Positions 37,690 to 45,567 of a stretch of DNA of 64,000 bases are shown here, piece by piece (positions within the stretch are counted from its first letter, which is position 1; each line of letters starts with the position of its first letter). The notes below the pieces were generated by a model that saw nothing but the letters and a program-made list of their open reading frames with translations, had not been told where the DNA came from and searched no databases. The translations under genes and the position numbers were made by a program. This DNA comes from JADJRH01 sp046351455 (GTDB lineage: Bacteria > Myxococcota_A > Polyangia > Polyangiales > Polyangiaceae): NCBI GenBank assembly GCA_046351455.1, contig JAXLYM010000024.1, positions 93,817-157,816 on the forward strand. The letters are read 5' to 3'.

Positions 37690-37757
37690 CCTCAACGGCG
37701 CAGCTGCCGAGCATCTCCTGCGGGCGCTCGCTCGGGCTGCAGATCAAAGCGTTAGGC
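37690..37757 (+). other. attC-like site 0
   Basis: The site ends in GTTAGGC (37751-37757), a perfect GTTRRRY box at the start of the first cassette. Upstream CCTCAAC (37690-37696) is a near-consensus RYYYAAC box. Between them GCAG...CCGAGC pairs with GCTCGG...CTGC. It lies 17 bases before the ORF at 37774. Confidence 0.5.
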
Positions 37758-37773
37758 GAACTGAGAGTGCAGC

Positions 37774-39150
37774 ATGCAGAGCGTAACCGACTCCGAAGCT
37801 CACTTGACGCGGCTTGCACGTAATGCGTTTTTTCGCCTGTGGAGCTATCCGAATCTCTACAACGATAAGAGCAGACACGGAAACCAACGTCAGGGCCAGG
37901 AGCTTTGCGACCTATTGGTTGTCTTCGGCTCCGACATCCTGATATTCTCAGACAAGGACTGCACCCTAAACCTGTCTGAGGATACCGAGACAGCTTGGCG
38001 AAGATGGCACAAGGCGGCGATTGGCAAGTCGGCCACACAAGCAGCCGGGGCCGAGCGTTGGATCCGAAACTACCCGCAGCGCATCTTCCAGGACAAACTC
38101 TGCACCATCCCACTCCCAATTGCGGTGCCTACCGATGCGACCTTTCATCGCATTCTGACTTGCCGCGGCGCAGCAAACGCAGCACGTCAGGCCTACCCCG
38201 GCAGTCGGGGCAGCCTCATGATTACCAACGAGCCGCTTGCGGCGACGGAGCGAACTCCATATCGCATTGGCGCATTCGGCGACGACGGCAGACTTTTCCA
38301 TGTCTTCGACGAAGTCGCCCTGGATGCTGTGTTGCGCACTCTTGATACTGTCAACGACTTCGTCTCATATCTGCGGAGACGAGAATCGCTATTCCGCAGG
38401 GTCAAGCGCATTCTCAGCACTGGGGAGGAGGACTTGCTTGCGTTTTACCTTCTAGGAAGCGTGGATCACAACAGCGCGCATCAGTTTGACGTTCCCGAGG
38501 ATGCCGACCTCATCCTGATCGAAGAGTCGCACTGGAACCGTTGGATAGAGAGTCCACAGCGCGCCGCCCGGGACGCTGCAAACGACATCAGCTACTTCTG
38601 GGACTATCTCATTGATCGATTCTCCACGCATGCGTTAGCTGGTGATCTGGCCTTCGCGGAGCCGCGAGAGATCGGATCGCAAGAGGCGCTTGTTCGTTGG
38701 CTCGCGATGGAGAACCGTCTTGCTCGGCGGGCCCTTTCAACGACACTCCTGGACATGCTCGCAGCAGCTGAAGTTGGGGACATTCGCAGGAGGTATGCCG
38801 TCCCAGTCGGCCCGACCGAGCCATATCGAGTCTTCCTGGTTTTTCACCGTCCGCCTGACCTCGACCGAGAGTCATACGGAGAGACCCGCCGCACAATGCT
38901 GCAGAGTTGCATGTACGTGGTGAAGCATCTGCACGACGACGCCCGCGACATCATCGGCGTCGCGATCGGGCTTGATGACGGACAGATGAGCGAGGATGCA
39001 ATTTACTTGGATGTTCGCACCTGGCCAGCGTCCGCTGCACAGCTCGCCCAGGAGCTACACCTCGGGCTCGGGATCTTTAGAGAGCCTAGACGAATTCGCC
39101 AGCATACCGACGAATATCCCCTCCCGCCGTCGGAGGATCAGAATGGTTGA
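37774..39150 (+). CDS. Unknown cassette protein, possible PD-(D/E)XK nuclease fold
   Basis: This 458-residue soluble protein has lower G+C than the flanks. Residues 41-61 (Glu43, Asp46, Asp60, Lys61) form a GQELCDLLVVFGSDI then IFSDK pattern, which resembles the core of PD-(D/E)XK nucleases; the assignment is tentative. The rest is helical with RRESLFRRVKRIL and SYFWDYLIDRFSTHA stretches and a C-terminal YGETRRTML / VAIGLDD part. It lies alone between attC-like sites, as cassette genes do, 17 bases after the GTTAGGC box. Cassette genes often serve phage defence or stress, but nothing here shows the function. Confidence 0.7.
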   Translation: MQSVTDSEAHLTRLARNAFFRLWSYPNLYNDKSRHGNQRQGQELCDLLVVFGSDILIFSDKDCTLNLSEDTETAWRRWHKAAIGKSATQAAGAERWIRNYPQRIFQDKLCTIPLPIAVPTDATFHRILTCRGAANAARQAYPGSRGSLMITNEPLAATERTPYRIGAFGDDGRLFHVFDEVALDAVLRTLDTVNDFVSYLRRRESLFRRVKRILSTGEEDLLAFYLLGSVDHNSAHQFDVPEDADLILIEESHWNRWIESPQRAARDAANDISYFWDYLIDRFSTHALAGDLAFAEPREIGSQEALVRWLAMENRLARRALSTTLLDMLAAAEVGDIRRRYAVPVGPTEPYRVFLVFHRPPDLDRESYGETRRTMLQSCMYVVKHLHDDARDIIGVAIGLDDGQMSEDAIYLDVRTWPASAAQLAQELHLGLGIFREPRRIRQHTDEYPLPPSEDQNG

Positions 39151-39210
39151 ATACGAGCATCTCTCTGCCAATCAAAAGGCACCAACGTCTGCTACGAGTA
39201 CGGCAGAGTC

Positions 39211-39311
39211 GCCTAACCAGCCATTGCTTCCGACAAGCCCCGTCGCGGCACAGGGCGTCGTTCCGCCGCCCTGTTTGCTCTCGGAGCTTGCGGCAGAATG
39301 GCACGTTGGAC
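39211..39311 (+). other. attC-like site A
   Basis: The 101-base site has GCCTAAC (39211-39217) and GTTGGAC (39305-39311) as outer boxes. Inside, GCCATT (39220-39225) pairs with AATGGC (39297-39302), with a bulged G next to it on the left arm. A central imperfect stem CAGGGCG...CGCCGCCCTG follows, and AAGC pairs with GCTT. The left box is the exact complement of GTTAGGC at 37751. The bulged base beside the stem is a known attC trait. Confidence 0.65.
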
Positions 39312-39329
39312 TAAGCGCTTCGCGCGGCG
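39301..39329 (+). repeat. Inverted repeat, left end
   Basis: Starts GCACGTTGGAC and continues with CGCTTCG and GCGGCG blocks. It matches the complement of 41845-41873 at 26 of 29 positions. Confidence 0.75.
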
Positions 39330-39467
39330 GTCGTCGCGTCCTGTTCGCGGGGAGGTGACGGCGGGCGGGGGCGCCCGCCTGCGGAAACGCCGCGCGTAAC
39401 GCGTCCCCGCGGCACGTCCTCGGCGATCCTGGTCGTCCGGTATCCCTCCGGAGACAGGACTTCTGCC

Positions 39468-40331
39468 ATGGACGACGTTCTTTCTCGCATGACTCAGGAT
39501 CTCAAACTTCGAGGTCTCGCCAAGCACACCACCTCGGAGTACTTGCGTTACGCGCGGCTCTTCGCCACTTACCACGGACGAAGCCCCGACGTCATGGGCG
39601 AGCGCGAGGTTCAGCAGTTTCTCATGCATCGCCTCGTCGATGACCGCGTCACCCACGCCACCCTCAAGGTCACCGTCGCCGCCCTCCGCTTCCTCTACGG
39701 CACTACCCTCAAACGACCCGAGGTCGCCGTCGTCATCGCCTATCCCAAGGTCAAGTCCGCTCTGCCCGATATCCTCAGCGGGTCCGAGATGGCCCCTCTG
39801 CTCGATGCCCTCGAAGAGCCCATGTACCGCGCCATCGTCATGACCACCTACGGCGCCGGACTCCGCATCAGCGAAGTCTGCTCGCTGCGCGTCAGTGACA
39901 TCGACTCCAAACGCATGCTCCTTCACGTCCGCGACGCAAAGGGCGGGCGCGACCGCTTCGTTCCCCTTCCCGAGCGCGTCCTGTTCATGCTCCGCCGCTA
40001 CTGGGTCGCCGCGCGACCTCGCGGGCCCGAGCTGTTTCCTGGCAAGGAGCCGGGACACGCCATCAGCGTCGACGCCGTACGTCATCACCTCCACGCCGCC
40101 GCTCTCAAAGCCGGACTCCAGAAGCGCGTCACTCCCCACGTCCTGAGACACTCCTTCGCGACTCACCTCCTCGAGCTCGGCACCGATATTCGCGTCATCC
40201 AGATGCTCCTCGGGCACGCCTCCATCGCCACGACTCTCCGTTACGCGCGCGTCACCCCCGAGCACGTCGCACGCGTCCAGAGTCCCATTGACGTGCTCGG
40301 CACGCGGCGCGCGAAAAAGGCCCTCGGCTAG
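39468..40331 (+). CDS. Tyrosine recombinase (XerC/D-like) of the IS91-type element
   Basis: This 287-residue site-specific recombinase has an N-terminal SAM-like core-binding domain (residues 1-90) and a C-terminal catalytic domain. The catalytic set is complete: Arg in GAGLRISEVCSL, Lys in DAKGGRDR, HVLRHSFATHLL with His and Arg, LLGHASIATT and the nucleophile Tyr in RYARV. It lacks the extra motif of IntI integrases, so it is not a classical integron integrase. It ends seven bases before the HUH transposase gene, as in IS91-type elements with a linked recombinase. It may move the element or act on its ends. Confidence 0.85.
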   Translation: MDDVLSRMTQDLKLRGLAKHTTSEYLRYARLFATYHGRSPDVMGEREVQQFLMHRLVDDRVTHATLKVTVAALRFLYGTTLKRPEVAVVIAYPKVKSALPDILSGSEMAPLLDALEEPMYRAIVMTTYGAGLRISEVCSLRVSDIDSKRMLLHVRDAKGGRDRFVPLPERVLFMLRRYWVAARPRGPELFPGKEPGHAISVDAVRHHLHAAALKAGLQKRVTPHVLRHSFATHLLELGTDIRVIQMLLGHASIATTLRYARVTPEHVARVQSPIDVLGTRRAKKALG

Positions 40332-40337
40332 CACGCC

Positions 40338-41591
40338 GTGGACAGCGACTCGTGTCCCACCACGAGCGTGGGCACGCGGCAAAGGCCTTCGCTGGAGGTC
40401 GCGGACATCGTCCGTGCTCACGGCGAGGCCTTCGCACGCGCTCACGCTCTCACGCCCCAGCAACGCGCCGTCCTGCGCGACATCGTTCGCTGCAGGACGG
40501 CCGAGCTCGGCGGGCACAAGGACGTCTGCGCCTCCTGTGGACACGTCCAGTCCCTCTCCTACAACTCCTGTCGCAACAGGCACTGTCCTAAGTGCCAGTC
40601 CATCGCTCAGGCTCGGTGGGTCGAGCAACGCATGGCGCGCATGCTCCCCACCCACGCCTTTCATGTCGTCTTCACCTTGCCCAAGCAGCTTCGACGACTC
40701 GCTCTCGCCAATCGCGACCTCGTCTTCGATCTGCTCTTCTCCTGCGCTGCCGCCTCCCTCCAGGCCTTTGCGCGCGACCCACGGCGTCTCGGCGCCGAGC
40801 TCGGCATCACGACCGTGCTCCACACCTGGACGCGCGACTTGCGCTTTCACCCGCACGTCCACTGCATCGTCACCGGAGGAGGCCTGTCCGTCGATGGGCT
40901 GCGATGGGTCCCCGCTCCTTCCCACTACCTCTTTCCCGTCCGCGCGCTCGGAGCGCTGTTTCGTGGAAAGCTCCTCGACGCTCTCCGCGGCGCTCATCGG
41001 GACGGACGGCTCCGCTTCGACGGGCCCGCCGCATCTTTCGCCGACGCCGAGGCCTTTCGCCGTCTCCTCGACAGGCTCCATCGGATTCGATGGGTCGTCT
41101 ATTGCAAACCGCCCTTCGGCGACCAGGACCAGGTCTTTCGCTACCTCGGGCAGTACACTTACCGTGTCGGCATCAGCAATCATCGGCTCGTCGCCATGGA
41201 CAGCCGCACGGTCACCTTCCGCACACGCGGGGACGCCAAGGTCACACTCGACGCCGACGAGTTTCTTCGGCGCTTCGTCTTGCACGTGCTCCCCAAAGGC
41301 TTCGTCAAGGTGCGCCATCATGGCCTGTTTGCCGCCGGCAACGTGGGCTCTCGACTCTCACTCGCACGCGCCCTGCTCGCGCAGGCTTCTTCGGCGGCTT
41401 CCGCCGGGCCTCCCTGCGCGCAGCCGCCCGACGCGCCACTCCGCGACTATCGCGACATCCTCTGCGCCCTGACCGGGCTCGATCTCCGCGCCTGCGCTCG
41501 ATGCGGCGCCTTCGACCTCGTCCGCTGCGCCCTCGACTCCGCCGCCAACTCCCTGCACACCTCCGACCACCCGCCGAGCGACACCTCTTGA
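40338..41591 (+). CDS. IS91 family transposase
   Basis: This 417-residue transposase moves DNA by rolling-circle replication. The zinc ribbon has CASC (Cys64/Cys67), a Cys near 78 and RHCPKC (Cys83/Cys86). The HUH motif is HPHVHC at about residue 172, with IVTGGGLS just after, and the Tyr motif YLGQYTYRV is at about 268, in the order seen in the Y1 IS91/ISCR family. The start is GTG at 40338. The C-terminal 60 residues are Pro/Ala-rich with a CARCGAF stretch. All key motifs are intact, so it may be active. Confidence 0.88.
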   Translation: MDSDSCPTTSVGTRQRPSLEVADIVRAHGEAFARAHALTPQQRAVLRDIVRCRTAELGGHKDVCASCGHVQSLSYNSCRNRHCPKCQSIAQARWVEQRMARMLPTHAFHVVFTLPKQLRRLALANRDLVFDLLFSCAAASLQAFARDPRRLGAELGITTVLHTWTRDLRFHPHVHCIVTGGGLSVDGLRWVPAPSHYLFPVRALGALFRGKLLDALRGAHRDGRLRFDGPAASFADAEAFRRLLDRLHRIRWVVYCKPPFGDQDQVFRYLGQYTYRVGISNHRLVAMDSRTVTFRTRGDAKVTLDADEFLRRFVLHVLPKGFVKVRHHGLFAAGNVGSRLSLARALLAQASSAASAGPPCAQPPDAPLRDYRDILCALTGLDLRACARCGAFDLVRCALDSAANSLHTSDHPPSDTS

Positions 41592-41862
41592 ACACGATCG
41601 CTGTTCCCTCGCGCCCTCCTCGGCGGTATCGTCCTCGTCACCGTGTGGGAACCGTCCATCTTCCGTGGCTTCGCGGCCCTTCGGCGGCCGCTCCACGCGC
41701 CGGTCGCGCCGCTGACGTCGCCTTCGCTGACCGCCGCGAACCGGGCGCGGACGGCCACAACGCGCGCGATGTCGCTCCGAGCTGGCCCACGGCACGGCGG
41801 CCCGGGCCACTTTCCCCATAGCGCTCTGCCCGGACCTCCGGGCTCGCCGCACGAAGCGTTTC
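41592..41862. other. Region between the transposase gene and attC-like site B
   Basis: About 270 bases without a gene I can support. Frames that cross it (for example plus-strand 41643-42056) are Arg/Pro/Ser-rich and run through the attC-like site. It probably contains the right end of the IS91-type element, which cannot be fixed by eye. Confidence 0.5.
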
Positions 41863-41873
41863 GTCCAACGTGC
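41845..41873 (-). repeat. Inverted repeat, right end
   Basis: Complement of the left copy (39301-39329); the boxes GTCCAAC (41863-41869) and GTGC at its outer edge are exact. It also forms the left arm of attC-like site B. Confidence 0.75.
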
Positions 41874-41934
41874 GTTTGCGACGAGGGAGGGGGTCACTTC
41901 GGGTCTCTCTCGCGCAAACGGCTACTTGTTGTGC
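41863..41934 (+). other. attC-like site B
   Basis: The 72-base site has GTCCAAC (41863-41869) and GTTGTGC (41928-41934) as outer boxes. GTTTGCG (41874-41880) pairs with CGCAAAC (41913-41919). The left box is the exact complement of GTTGGAC at 39305, and the right box of GCACAAC at 43011. The right box departs from GTTRRRY at one base. Confidence 0.55.
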
Positions 41935-42030
41935 TGGTCCCCGACATTGAAAGCACTGAGTTCGGCCGTGCAATGGACAAGGTAGCGTGGGATGGGCTCA
42001 TGCATCCACGGGTACAACGCAGACTACAAG

Positions 42031-42405
42031 TTACTCGGGATCTGGATCCGTGCTGACATCCGTGGGGAACAGCCGATGACCTTCGAAGACCGTGAGCACC
42101 TGAATCTCGTCTCCTCTGATTCGATAGACGATTCGGTAACTCCGCAGCAACAGCTCTCGGATCTCCGTGCGTCCGAACTCCGGCACGACGCGCCCGGCAT
42201 AGGGAGTCCACGCAGCTTTGGCCGCGTGGTCCACCAGGCGGTTCACCCACCGCTGCGCAGCGATCGGATCATCGGCCGCGATGTACGCGTCGATCTCCTC
42301 CAAGTCCAAGATCGCGCGCTGTGTCCAGCGCAGCCGAAACTTCGGAGAGTTCGACGAGCCGGCTTCGGCCGCAGCTCCGGCCCGTCGGTCTCGGGGACGA
42401 CTCAT
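42031..42405 (-). CDS. ParE-type toxin (RelE/ParE superfamily)
   Basis: This 124-residue protein has the RelE/ParE fold: a basic N-terminus, WTQRAILDLEEIDAYIA, an alpha-helix with ARWVNRLVDHA-like sequence, and the C-terminal core with ELLLRSYRIVYRI and VLTVFEGHR. ParE-type toxins block DNA gyrase; RelE cuts mRNA at ribosomes. The sequence fits ParE better but this needs a search. The start overlaps the antitoxin stop (ATGA). The pair lies inside a cassette on the strand opposite to the array, as known for integron toxin-antitoxin cassettes, where it would stabilise the array. Confidence 0.82.
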   Translation of the reverse strand: MSRPRDRRAGAAAEAGSSNSPKFRLRWTQRAILDLEEIDAYIAADDPIAAQRWVNRLVDHAAKAAWTPYAGRVVPEFGRTEIRELLLRSYRIVYRIRGDEIQVLTVFEGHRLFPTDVSTDPDPE

Positions 42406-42695
42406 CGAGCGCTGCGGCGCTGGGCACGGGAGCGCATCTGCGAGACGACCTGCTCATGGTCGGTCAGCCGCCCCGCGTCCGCATCCGCGAGACCTTCGCG
42501 TACGGAAGACACGAAGCGGGCGCGCTCGGTCAGTCGGTCGAACTCCCCAGGCGAGAGGACGACGGCCGCTGCCTTGCCATTTTGCGTGATGACCAGCGGT
42601 TGGCCTGTCTCGGCGATCCTCCGCAGACACTCGGCGGCCTGGGCCTTGAACTCGCTGACCGGAACGATATCCTCGGAAACACGGACGGTGCGCAT
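42402..42695 (-). CDS. Phd/YefM family antitoxin
   Basis: This 97-residue protein has the Phd/YefM start: VPVSEFKAQAAECLRRI, PLVITQNGKAAAVVLSP, which forms the DNA-binding N-terminal half, and a charged C-terminal tail (residues ~55-97) that would wrap the toxin. It would also repress the operon. The ATG at 42695 is preferred over the ATG at 42701 because an AAGG site lies six bases upstream. The stop overlaps the toxin start by four bases, ensuring coupled translation. Confidence 0.85.
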   Translation of the reverse strand: MRTVRVSEDIVPVSEFKAQAAECLRRIAETGQPLVITQNGKAAAVVLSPGEFDRLTERARFVSSVREGLADADAGRLTDHEQVVSQMRSRAQRRSAR

Positions 42696-43010
42696 GGTCA
42701 TCCTTCGGACCGATACTAGACCTTTAACAGTCCGGGTCAAGCGGATGCTCTTGCCCCGTTCGTTCGACCCGCAGCACGAGGGACGGCACGCGGACCTTAC
42801 CGCGAGACGGGGCGCGCGGGCTGAGCGAACGCCTCCCGTGTGTTCGTGCGACCGCCGCAGACACATCGCGACGTGCCGTGATGCGCCTACGCAAGGGCAT
42901 CTCCGGAACACCGCATCCGGCCTTCGCCGAGTGCGCCGCGGAGATAGACCTTTCGGGGAAGATCATGGGTCACTTGAGGATCATCATCTTCTGTCACTTG
43001 AAGCGCCACA
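42696..43010. other. Promoter side of the toxin-antitoxin operon
   Basis: About 315 bases upstream of the antitoxin. It likely holds the autoregulated promoter, but I see no clear palindromic operator beyond short G+C-rich repeats. No reading frame stands out. Confidence 0.4.
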
Positions 43011-43186
43011 GCACAACAAGCCATTGCTGCTGTCAACCGCCGCCAAGGGGAAGTCGGGACCTTCATGCACGTTGAACACCGGCGCGGCTGGGCCCACTCA
43101 CTTCCTTGGTGGAAGTGGGCCCATCCGCGCCTTCTCTCCTCCTGGAGCTCCAGGTGCGGCGTTTGCAGCAGAATGGCACGTTCGGC
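43011..43186 (+). other. attC-like site C
   Basis: Outer boxes are GCACAAC (43011-43017) and GTTCGGC (43180-43186). GCCATT-G-CTGCT (43020-43031) pairs with AGCAGAATGGC (43168-43178) apart from one bulged G, the same bulge and the same AATGGCAC-GTT right arm as in site A. The middle holds a second hairpin GGGCCCACT...AGTGGGCCC. At 176 bases it is long. The left box exactly complements GTTGTGC at 41928. Confidence 0.6.
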
Positions 43187-43223
43187 AGACCGTTCCAGCT
43201 CAACGCGCGCGAACAGGATTGTG

Positions 43224-43823
43224 ATGTTTCCCTCGAGAATCATACTCGTCGACCGCCTACACGATCTGATTTCTGCGTGGTCTCAGGCGTTTGCCGGCTT
43301 CGAGAACGTCGAAGTCTGTGAAGGTGATCTGTTCGCTCATGAGGCGGACGCCATCGTGAGCCCGGCCAATAGCTTCGGAATCATGGACGGAGGATTGGAC
43401 GCGTCGATCCGCGCTACGCTCGGCGCCGACGTCCAGACCGCAGCGCAAGCGGTGATCTTGGAGAGGCACCATGGGGAGTTGCCAGTGGGCACCGCGGAAG
43501 TGGTTCCTACGGGTCACGCTCGTTGGCCTTTCCTCGTAGTTGCTCCCACGATGCGCGTTCCCGAGAGTGTCGCGCTCACTGTGAACGCCTACCTCGCGTT
43601 TCGCGCTGCCCTCCTGGCCGTGATGCGGCACAACGACACGCCCGGCGTCAGATCAATTTCCGTACTCCTCGTTCCCGGACTGGGGACCGGCATTGGCTCG
43701 ATGGCCCCGCGTCGTTGCGCGGCTCAGATGCGAATCGCGTTCGATCATGCCTCCAAACCGCCGCGAATTCCTAGCTTCTCGCTGATTCACCAGATTCATC
43801 ACAAACTACGCTCTGCCATCTAG
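43224..43823 (+). CDS. Macro-domain protein
   Basis: This 199-residue protein is a macro domain, which binds ADP-ribose or related nucleotides and may remove ADP-ribose from targets. It contains the DAIVSPANSFGIMDGGLDAS block (residues ~46-65) with the conserved Asn-Ser and Gly-Gly contacts, and VPGLGTGIGSMAP (about 150) as the phosphate loop. The start ATG 43224 follows AGGA; it lies 38 bases after the GTTCGGC box, so it heads the fourth cassette segment. A macro domain next to unknown proteins can mark ADP-ribose signalling or toxin immunity (DarG-like), but no DarT partner is seen. Confidence 0.8.
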   Translation: MFPSRIILVDRLHDLISAWSQAFAGFENVEVCEGDLFAHEADAIVSPANSFGIMDGGLDASIRATLGADVQTAAQAVILERHHGELPVGTAEVVPTGHARWPFLVVAPTMRVPESVALTVNAYLAFRAALLAVMRHNDTPGVRSISVLLVPGLGTGIGSMAPRRCAAQMRIAFDHASKPPRIPSFSLIHQIHHKLRSAI

Positions 43824-43837
43824 GCGATGGTTCACCG

Positions 43838-44506
43838 ATGACCCAACCAATGAGCGTCGAAGATCTGAACCGGCGCTGTGAAGAGCGCCCGTGCATGGGC
43901 GACGTGGGACCCGGCTATTATGCGCACGCTGCCGCTCGAATGCCGCCCATCCGTGGGGAGATTCTTCGCTGGTTTCGTTCGGCCCTCGCCGACGACTCAA
44001 GGAAGTGGGTCGCGGCAGCCCTCCTGCGGCTCAAGCCGGAAGCCGTATCCTCACTTGCCTCGGACCTACTCTTGGCCGCGATGAGCGAACCTAACCCCAG
44101 CTTCAATCGCGCTTTCGTGCGCCCGTTGCGGGGTGCAATTGACTGGCAGACTGCCGTTGACTCGCTGCTCCGTCTCGCGAAAGCGACTGACCCGCTTGCG
44201 CGCGGAGGAGTCGCCCGGACATCGTACTGGCTCAGGGTCGAACTTGGCCCCCCTGATCCTACCAGCGCACGTATGCTGAATACTTGGATCCTCAGGGAGT
44301 TTCTACAGACCTCGGATGCCTACGCCGAACGGTCTCTCATCGCCGCCATCGTGTTTGATGAACAGCTCATCGACGACGATGCGCGCGAGCTCCTGCCCCA
44401 AGCCGTCACGAAGGCGCGTGCTCATCCCGATGAGTACGTGCGCCACCGACTAGCAATCAACCTCAAAGAATCGACCGGGCCCTTCATGGCCCTCACGAGG
44501 GACTGA
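43838..44506 (+). CDS. Unknown helical protein (HEAT-like)
   Basis: This 222-residue soluble protein is made of helix pairs with Leu/Ala spacing (KWVAAALLRLKPEAVSSLASDLLLAAM, YVRHRLAINLKEST), which suggests HEAT- or ARM-type repeats, but I see no clear family. It starts 15 bases after the macro-domain gene and is probably cotranscribed. It could be a partner or target of the macro-domain protein. Third-position composition is lower in G+C than in the flanking chromosome. Confidence 0.6.
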   Translation: MTQPMSVEDLNRRCEERPCMGDVGPGYYAHAAARMPPIRGEILRWFRSALADDSRKWVAAALLRLKPEAVSSLASDLLLAAMSEPNPSFNRAFVRPLRGAIDWQTAVDSLLRLAKATDPLARGGVARTSYWLRVELGPPDPTSARMLNTWILREFLQTSDAYAERSLIAAIVFDEQLIDDDARELLPQAVTKARAHPDEYVRHRLAINLKESTGPFMALTRD

Positions 44507-44630
44507 AATACCCTTGCGGAGAGCCCAAGCGGTCAACGTCGTGGGCCGCGCTTGCGGGCCTCGATTCTCTGGTCCTCCTCGGTCTTTCCCGGGGTTTCGC
44601 ACTGGCATGTGTATTGACGAGGTGTTCCGC

Positions 44631-45320
44631 ATGATGGCAATCTCGATCCGAGGAGCTCCCTTCGCGATTTCCACCGTTCTAGCGATTCTAGCGATGGCCA
44701 TCCTCACAGCTTGTGTGCCTCGCCCCCCCGAGCAGCCCCAAGGGCCGGTTGCGCTGCGACCCCGGCCACCTGACCCCAAGCACATGGCGCAGTGCCAGGC
44801 CAGCGCGGAGCGCCCGGCACCTCCGCCGCCCTCTTTCCGAAAGGACTACGACCTCCCAGTGCGCCGGAGCTTCGAGGACCGAGAGCAGATCCTCGAAAGG
44901 GTGCTCGCAGCAACCGGCACGCGGGGGGACCACGGGGTGATCGACGAGATCACGTTGGACCGCGCCGCCGGCACCGTGTCTGTTGTCGCCGACGCGCGCG
45001 GGCACGAACGGATCGTCCTCCTGCTCGGCGGCTGCGTCCTGTACGATGAGGACGCGCGCGAAGGGTGGAGCACCGCGGTCGTCCCGCTCATCAACCTCGC
45101 CGCAGCGGACGGCGTTCTGGCCTCCGGGGCTCCGTCCGAGGGCGTGAGAGTCGTCGCCGACGTTCCGACCAATTCCGTCGTCCTCTACGGGCCGGACGGT
45201 GAAGTGGCTCGACGGCGAGCGCTCATCTGGACGGCGGATTGTCTCGCCGCCCGGCCTGCAGCTCATGCGCCCGTTCGGCGGGCCAGAGTCGGACATCCCA
45301 GTGAGGCCAAAGTGCAATGA
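44631..45320 (+). CDS. Lipoprotein of unknown function
   Basis: This 229-residue protein has a lipobox ending at Cys28 (AILTAC) after a hydrophobic stretch, then a Pro/Arg-rich linker (about 29-75) and a beta-rich domain with EQILERVLAATGTRG and IVLLLGGCVLYDED. The ATG at 44631 has GAGGTG six bases upstream. The stop overlaps the next start (ATGA). The high-G+C style resembles ordinary myxobacterial lipoproteins, unlike the lower-G+C cassette genes around it. Confidence 0.58.
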   Translation: MMAISIRGAPFAISTVLAILAMAILTACVPRPPEQPQGPVALRPRPPDPKHMAQCQASAERPAPPPPSFRKDYDLPVRRSFEDREQILERVLAATGTRGDHGVIDEITLDRAAGTVSVVADARGHERIVLLLGGCVLYDEDAREGWSTAVVPLINLAAADGVLASGAPSEGVRVVADVPTNSVVLYGPDGEVARRRALIWTADCLAARPAAHAPVRRARVGHPSEAKVQ

Positions 45321-45505
45321 CCCAGCTACAACTGCTCGGCTACTGGATGGAGTCGCTGAAGGACTCCAGGTATTTCTTGCCGCTCTGTCCGCGGTGCGCT
45401 CTCGATGCAGGCGGTGGGGCCGAGCTCAACGACGGATACTTTCCCACAGCGTATCTCTACTACCTTCATGAGGTCTTGAGGGCTGCCAGGACCTGTCCTT
45501 CCTGA
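45317..45505 (+). CDS. Small protein coupled to the upstream lipoprotein
   Basis: This 62-residue protein reads MTQLQLLGYWMES at the N-terminus, has a CPRC pair and ends CPS. It overlaps the upstream stop by four bases, so it may be translated by coupling. It has no recognised domain and could be a decayed C-terminal fragment. Cys pairs might bind zinc. Confidence 0.4.
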   Translation: MTQLQLLGYWMESLKDSRYFLPLCPRCALDAGGGAELNDGYFPTAYLYYLHEVLRAARTCPS

Positions 45506-45567
45506 ACGCTGAATCGCTTCGGTTTCGAACCAGTGCTGGAACAACACCTTCGGCCACGGAGGCCCAG

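Larger units (their letters stand above)
39301..41873 (+). mobile_element. Tyrosine recombinase plus IS91-type element, flanked by 29-bp inverted repeats
   Basis: The element holds the recombinase (39468) and HUH transposase (40338). Its ends are inverted repeats: 39301-39329 and the complement of 41845-41873 agree at 26 of 29 positions. The repeats contain the GTTGGAC/GTCCAAC boxes of the attC-like sites and extend further inside. Ordinary IS91 elements lack terminal inverted repeats, so the ends belong either to a cassette carrying the element or to a composite unit. The exact IS91 ends are not visible. Confidence 0.6.

Noticed and set aside
39143..39358. 72-codon frame overlapping the end of the 37774 gene
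   Set aside because: It runs through attC-like site A and has no coding character.
39468..40331. Recombinase as an integron integrase (IntI)
   Set aside because: Length and motifs are XerC/D-like, with no IntI-specific insertion, and it is joined to an IS91 transposase.
41643..42056. 137-codon plus-strand frame after the transposase
   Set aside because: Arg/Pro/Ser-rich, crosses attC-like site B and lacks a ribosome site.
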